Assembly: GCA_013433145.1 (NCBI GenBank) | Contig: CM024178.1 | Location: forward strand, 7,053,260 to 7,117,259 | Source: Ascaris suum | Taxonomy: Eukaryota > Nematoda > Chromadorea > Rhabditida > Ascarididae | Length of the DNA: 64,000 bases | Direction: 5' to 3' | Shown here: positions 1 to 64,000 of the stretch, piece after piece | How the letters are laid out: each line of letters begins with the position of its first letter | Position numbering within the stretch: position 1 is the stretch's first letter | Notes under the pieces: model-generated | Database searches by the model: none | Told to the model about the DNA's origin: nothing | Seen by the model: only the letters and a program-made list of their open reading frames with translations | Translations under genes and position numbers: made by a program

Positions 1-686
1 GATAAAGAAGCGTAACAAAAAACATGTGCACAGCACAGATACAAGTATTAACTTCATTTTTTCAACTATTCTAGCCAGAATTGATCCCTCAGATCAACAG
101 ATCTCCTCAGTTAGTCGATAAATTATAGTACTGACAATGCTCACCTATGGTTTACGACGAAGGACCCGTCCTACATGAGTCATTTACGGAATTGAGTTAT
201 ATTAGCATAAACCGGAACCGGAAAAAAGTAGGCAATTCGATAAAAAAGAAAAAATGAAGAAACGTAGCAGACAATCAAGTATGACATATGATAACTTTAC
301 TAGTGCATTAATCACACCAAGCAGCTATATTCGCAATAAAAAAAGACATAATATTCAAGTAATATTTTCCTCTATAAAATTGATCATTTGCATTAAAATA
401 GAGCGAAAAACTGTTTGAGAACATTTACGCAAATGCTGAGCGAAAAATTCATTCATAACTTATATTTACAGGTTCTCTTTCATATTTTAGTGGCTAAGTT
501 CATAGAAGAGATATAAACAAGTAAAACTGGTATGAAATTTATGAATGCGATCAATTGAAAATGAAAAGCATCAGTTTGAATAGGCAAATGGATTATGATC
601 TCAGGCTCGAAACTATATACTCAAAACATTTCGTGGCCACAACTTTCATGGCTCATGAATCGAAGCCAACATCAACATTCACTCAT
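1..686 (-). other. Intron or flank at the left edge, no feature seen
   Basis: AT-rich sequence with no segment that reads as the next part of the class V tail on either strand. It is probably the next intron of the myosin gene. Confidence 0.6.
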
Positions 687-724
687 CTATAAGTACAACA
701 GATAGGGATCATTACAGCGATTTT
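687..724 (-). CDS. Possible alternative terminal exon ending in a stop
   Basis: A 48-bp intron (725-772) with a very good acceptor (TTTATTTTCGCAG) would join exon 37 to a short reading ENRCNDPYLLYL and TAG at 687-689. The phase fits. It would end the protein inside the cargo-binding tail, so it is either an alternative end or a chance splice-site match. Confidence 0.25.
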
Positions 725-772
725 CTGCGAAAATAAACGAAAAGTTTGTAGTAAGAAAAAAAAGCAACAAAC

Positions 773-63668
<62,896 letters not shown>

Positions 63669-64000
63669 CTGAGAAACACAAAAGCTACACCTGACTTCTG
63701 TTAAGATTTAAAACCTCTATGCTCAAGAAAGAGTGGTAGGTAGCAAATTTCTCGTCCCCTCTCTATATCAAAATGTTCTTGAAAAACCTAAGTTTCTAAA
63801 TACCTGTTGATAATCGTGTTATCTATAAGCGCTGAAAAGTAAACCCTGAGCCAAGTTAATCAGCACACCTCACTCGTTAGGTTCACTTGACTGTCACTTC
63901 CAGTAACGATTTAAAAAGCAACGAAAAGCAGATGCACAGTATGGCACCCATCCACATGCTCATGGAGTTTCGTCAGATGGTCAACGTTTAAGCTCGTGAA
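63669..64000 (-). other. Intron at the right edge
   Basis: No segment reads as the preceding part of a myosin motor, so this is probably intron leading to exons beyond the window. Confidence 0.8.

Overview
The window is almost certainly nematode nuclear DNA, probably from a parasitic clade V (strongylid-like) worm with inflated introns. This rests on AT-rich sequence, TTTCAG-like 3' splice sites, many small phase-matched exons and very long AT-rich introns. The species call is inference; the gene-family call is read directly from conserved motifs.

Nearly the whole window is one minus-strand gene: a class V unconventional myosin heavy chain, the family of C. elegans hum-2. I traced 37 exons (about 4.65 kb of coding sequence, about 1,550 residues), entering at the right edge and leaving at the left. 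The first roughly 100-130 residues of the motor and the last roughly 200 residues of the cargo-binding tail lie outside. Reading from the right: 63.7-52.4 kb holds the motor domain (P-loop GESGAGKT, switch I NSSRFGKF, switch II DIYGFE, SH1/SH2 helices, converter) in 14 exons. The first IQ motif is at the end of exon 14. 48.7-47.5 kb holds the rest of a six-IQ lever arm that would bind calmodulin or light chains. 46.5-30.9 kb holds coiled-coil and hinge exons, including an acidic Ser/Asp-rich hinge. 15.0-10.3 kb holds a linker and a distal coil. 3.1-0.8 kb holds the N-terminal part of the globular cargo-binding (dilute-type) domain. Splice phases agree across the chain except in two places: around 34.9-35.0 kb, and across the 15.9 kb intron at 14,986-30,914, where one or more small exons remain unplaced.

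The introns carry eight long (AT)n arrays (about 63-120 bp each), short (TTTA)n tracts, poly-C tracts that are poly-G in the transcript, several perfect inverted repeats, a 40-bp-period minisatellite, and two diverged copies of one dispersed repeat. I saw no second convincing gene, no rRNA or tRNA gene, no complete transposon and no CRISPR array. One plus-strand ORF inside an intron (5,495-5,833) has a strong signal-peptide-like start and may be a nested secreted-peptide exon; this is weakly supported.

The points most worth checking are a possible internal start for a tail-only isoform near 15.0 kb, a possible 48-nt intron leading to an early stop at 687-724, the enlarged basic loop 1 in the motor, the highly degenerate 5' splice sites, and a G-quadruplex-capable run just downstream of a 5' splice site.
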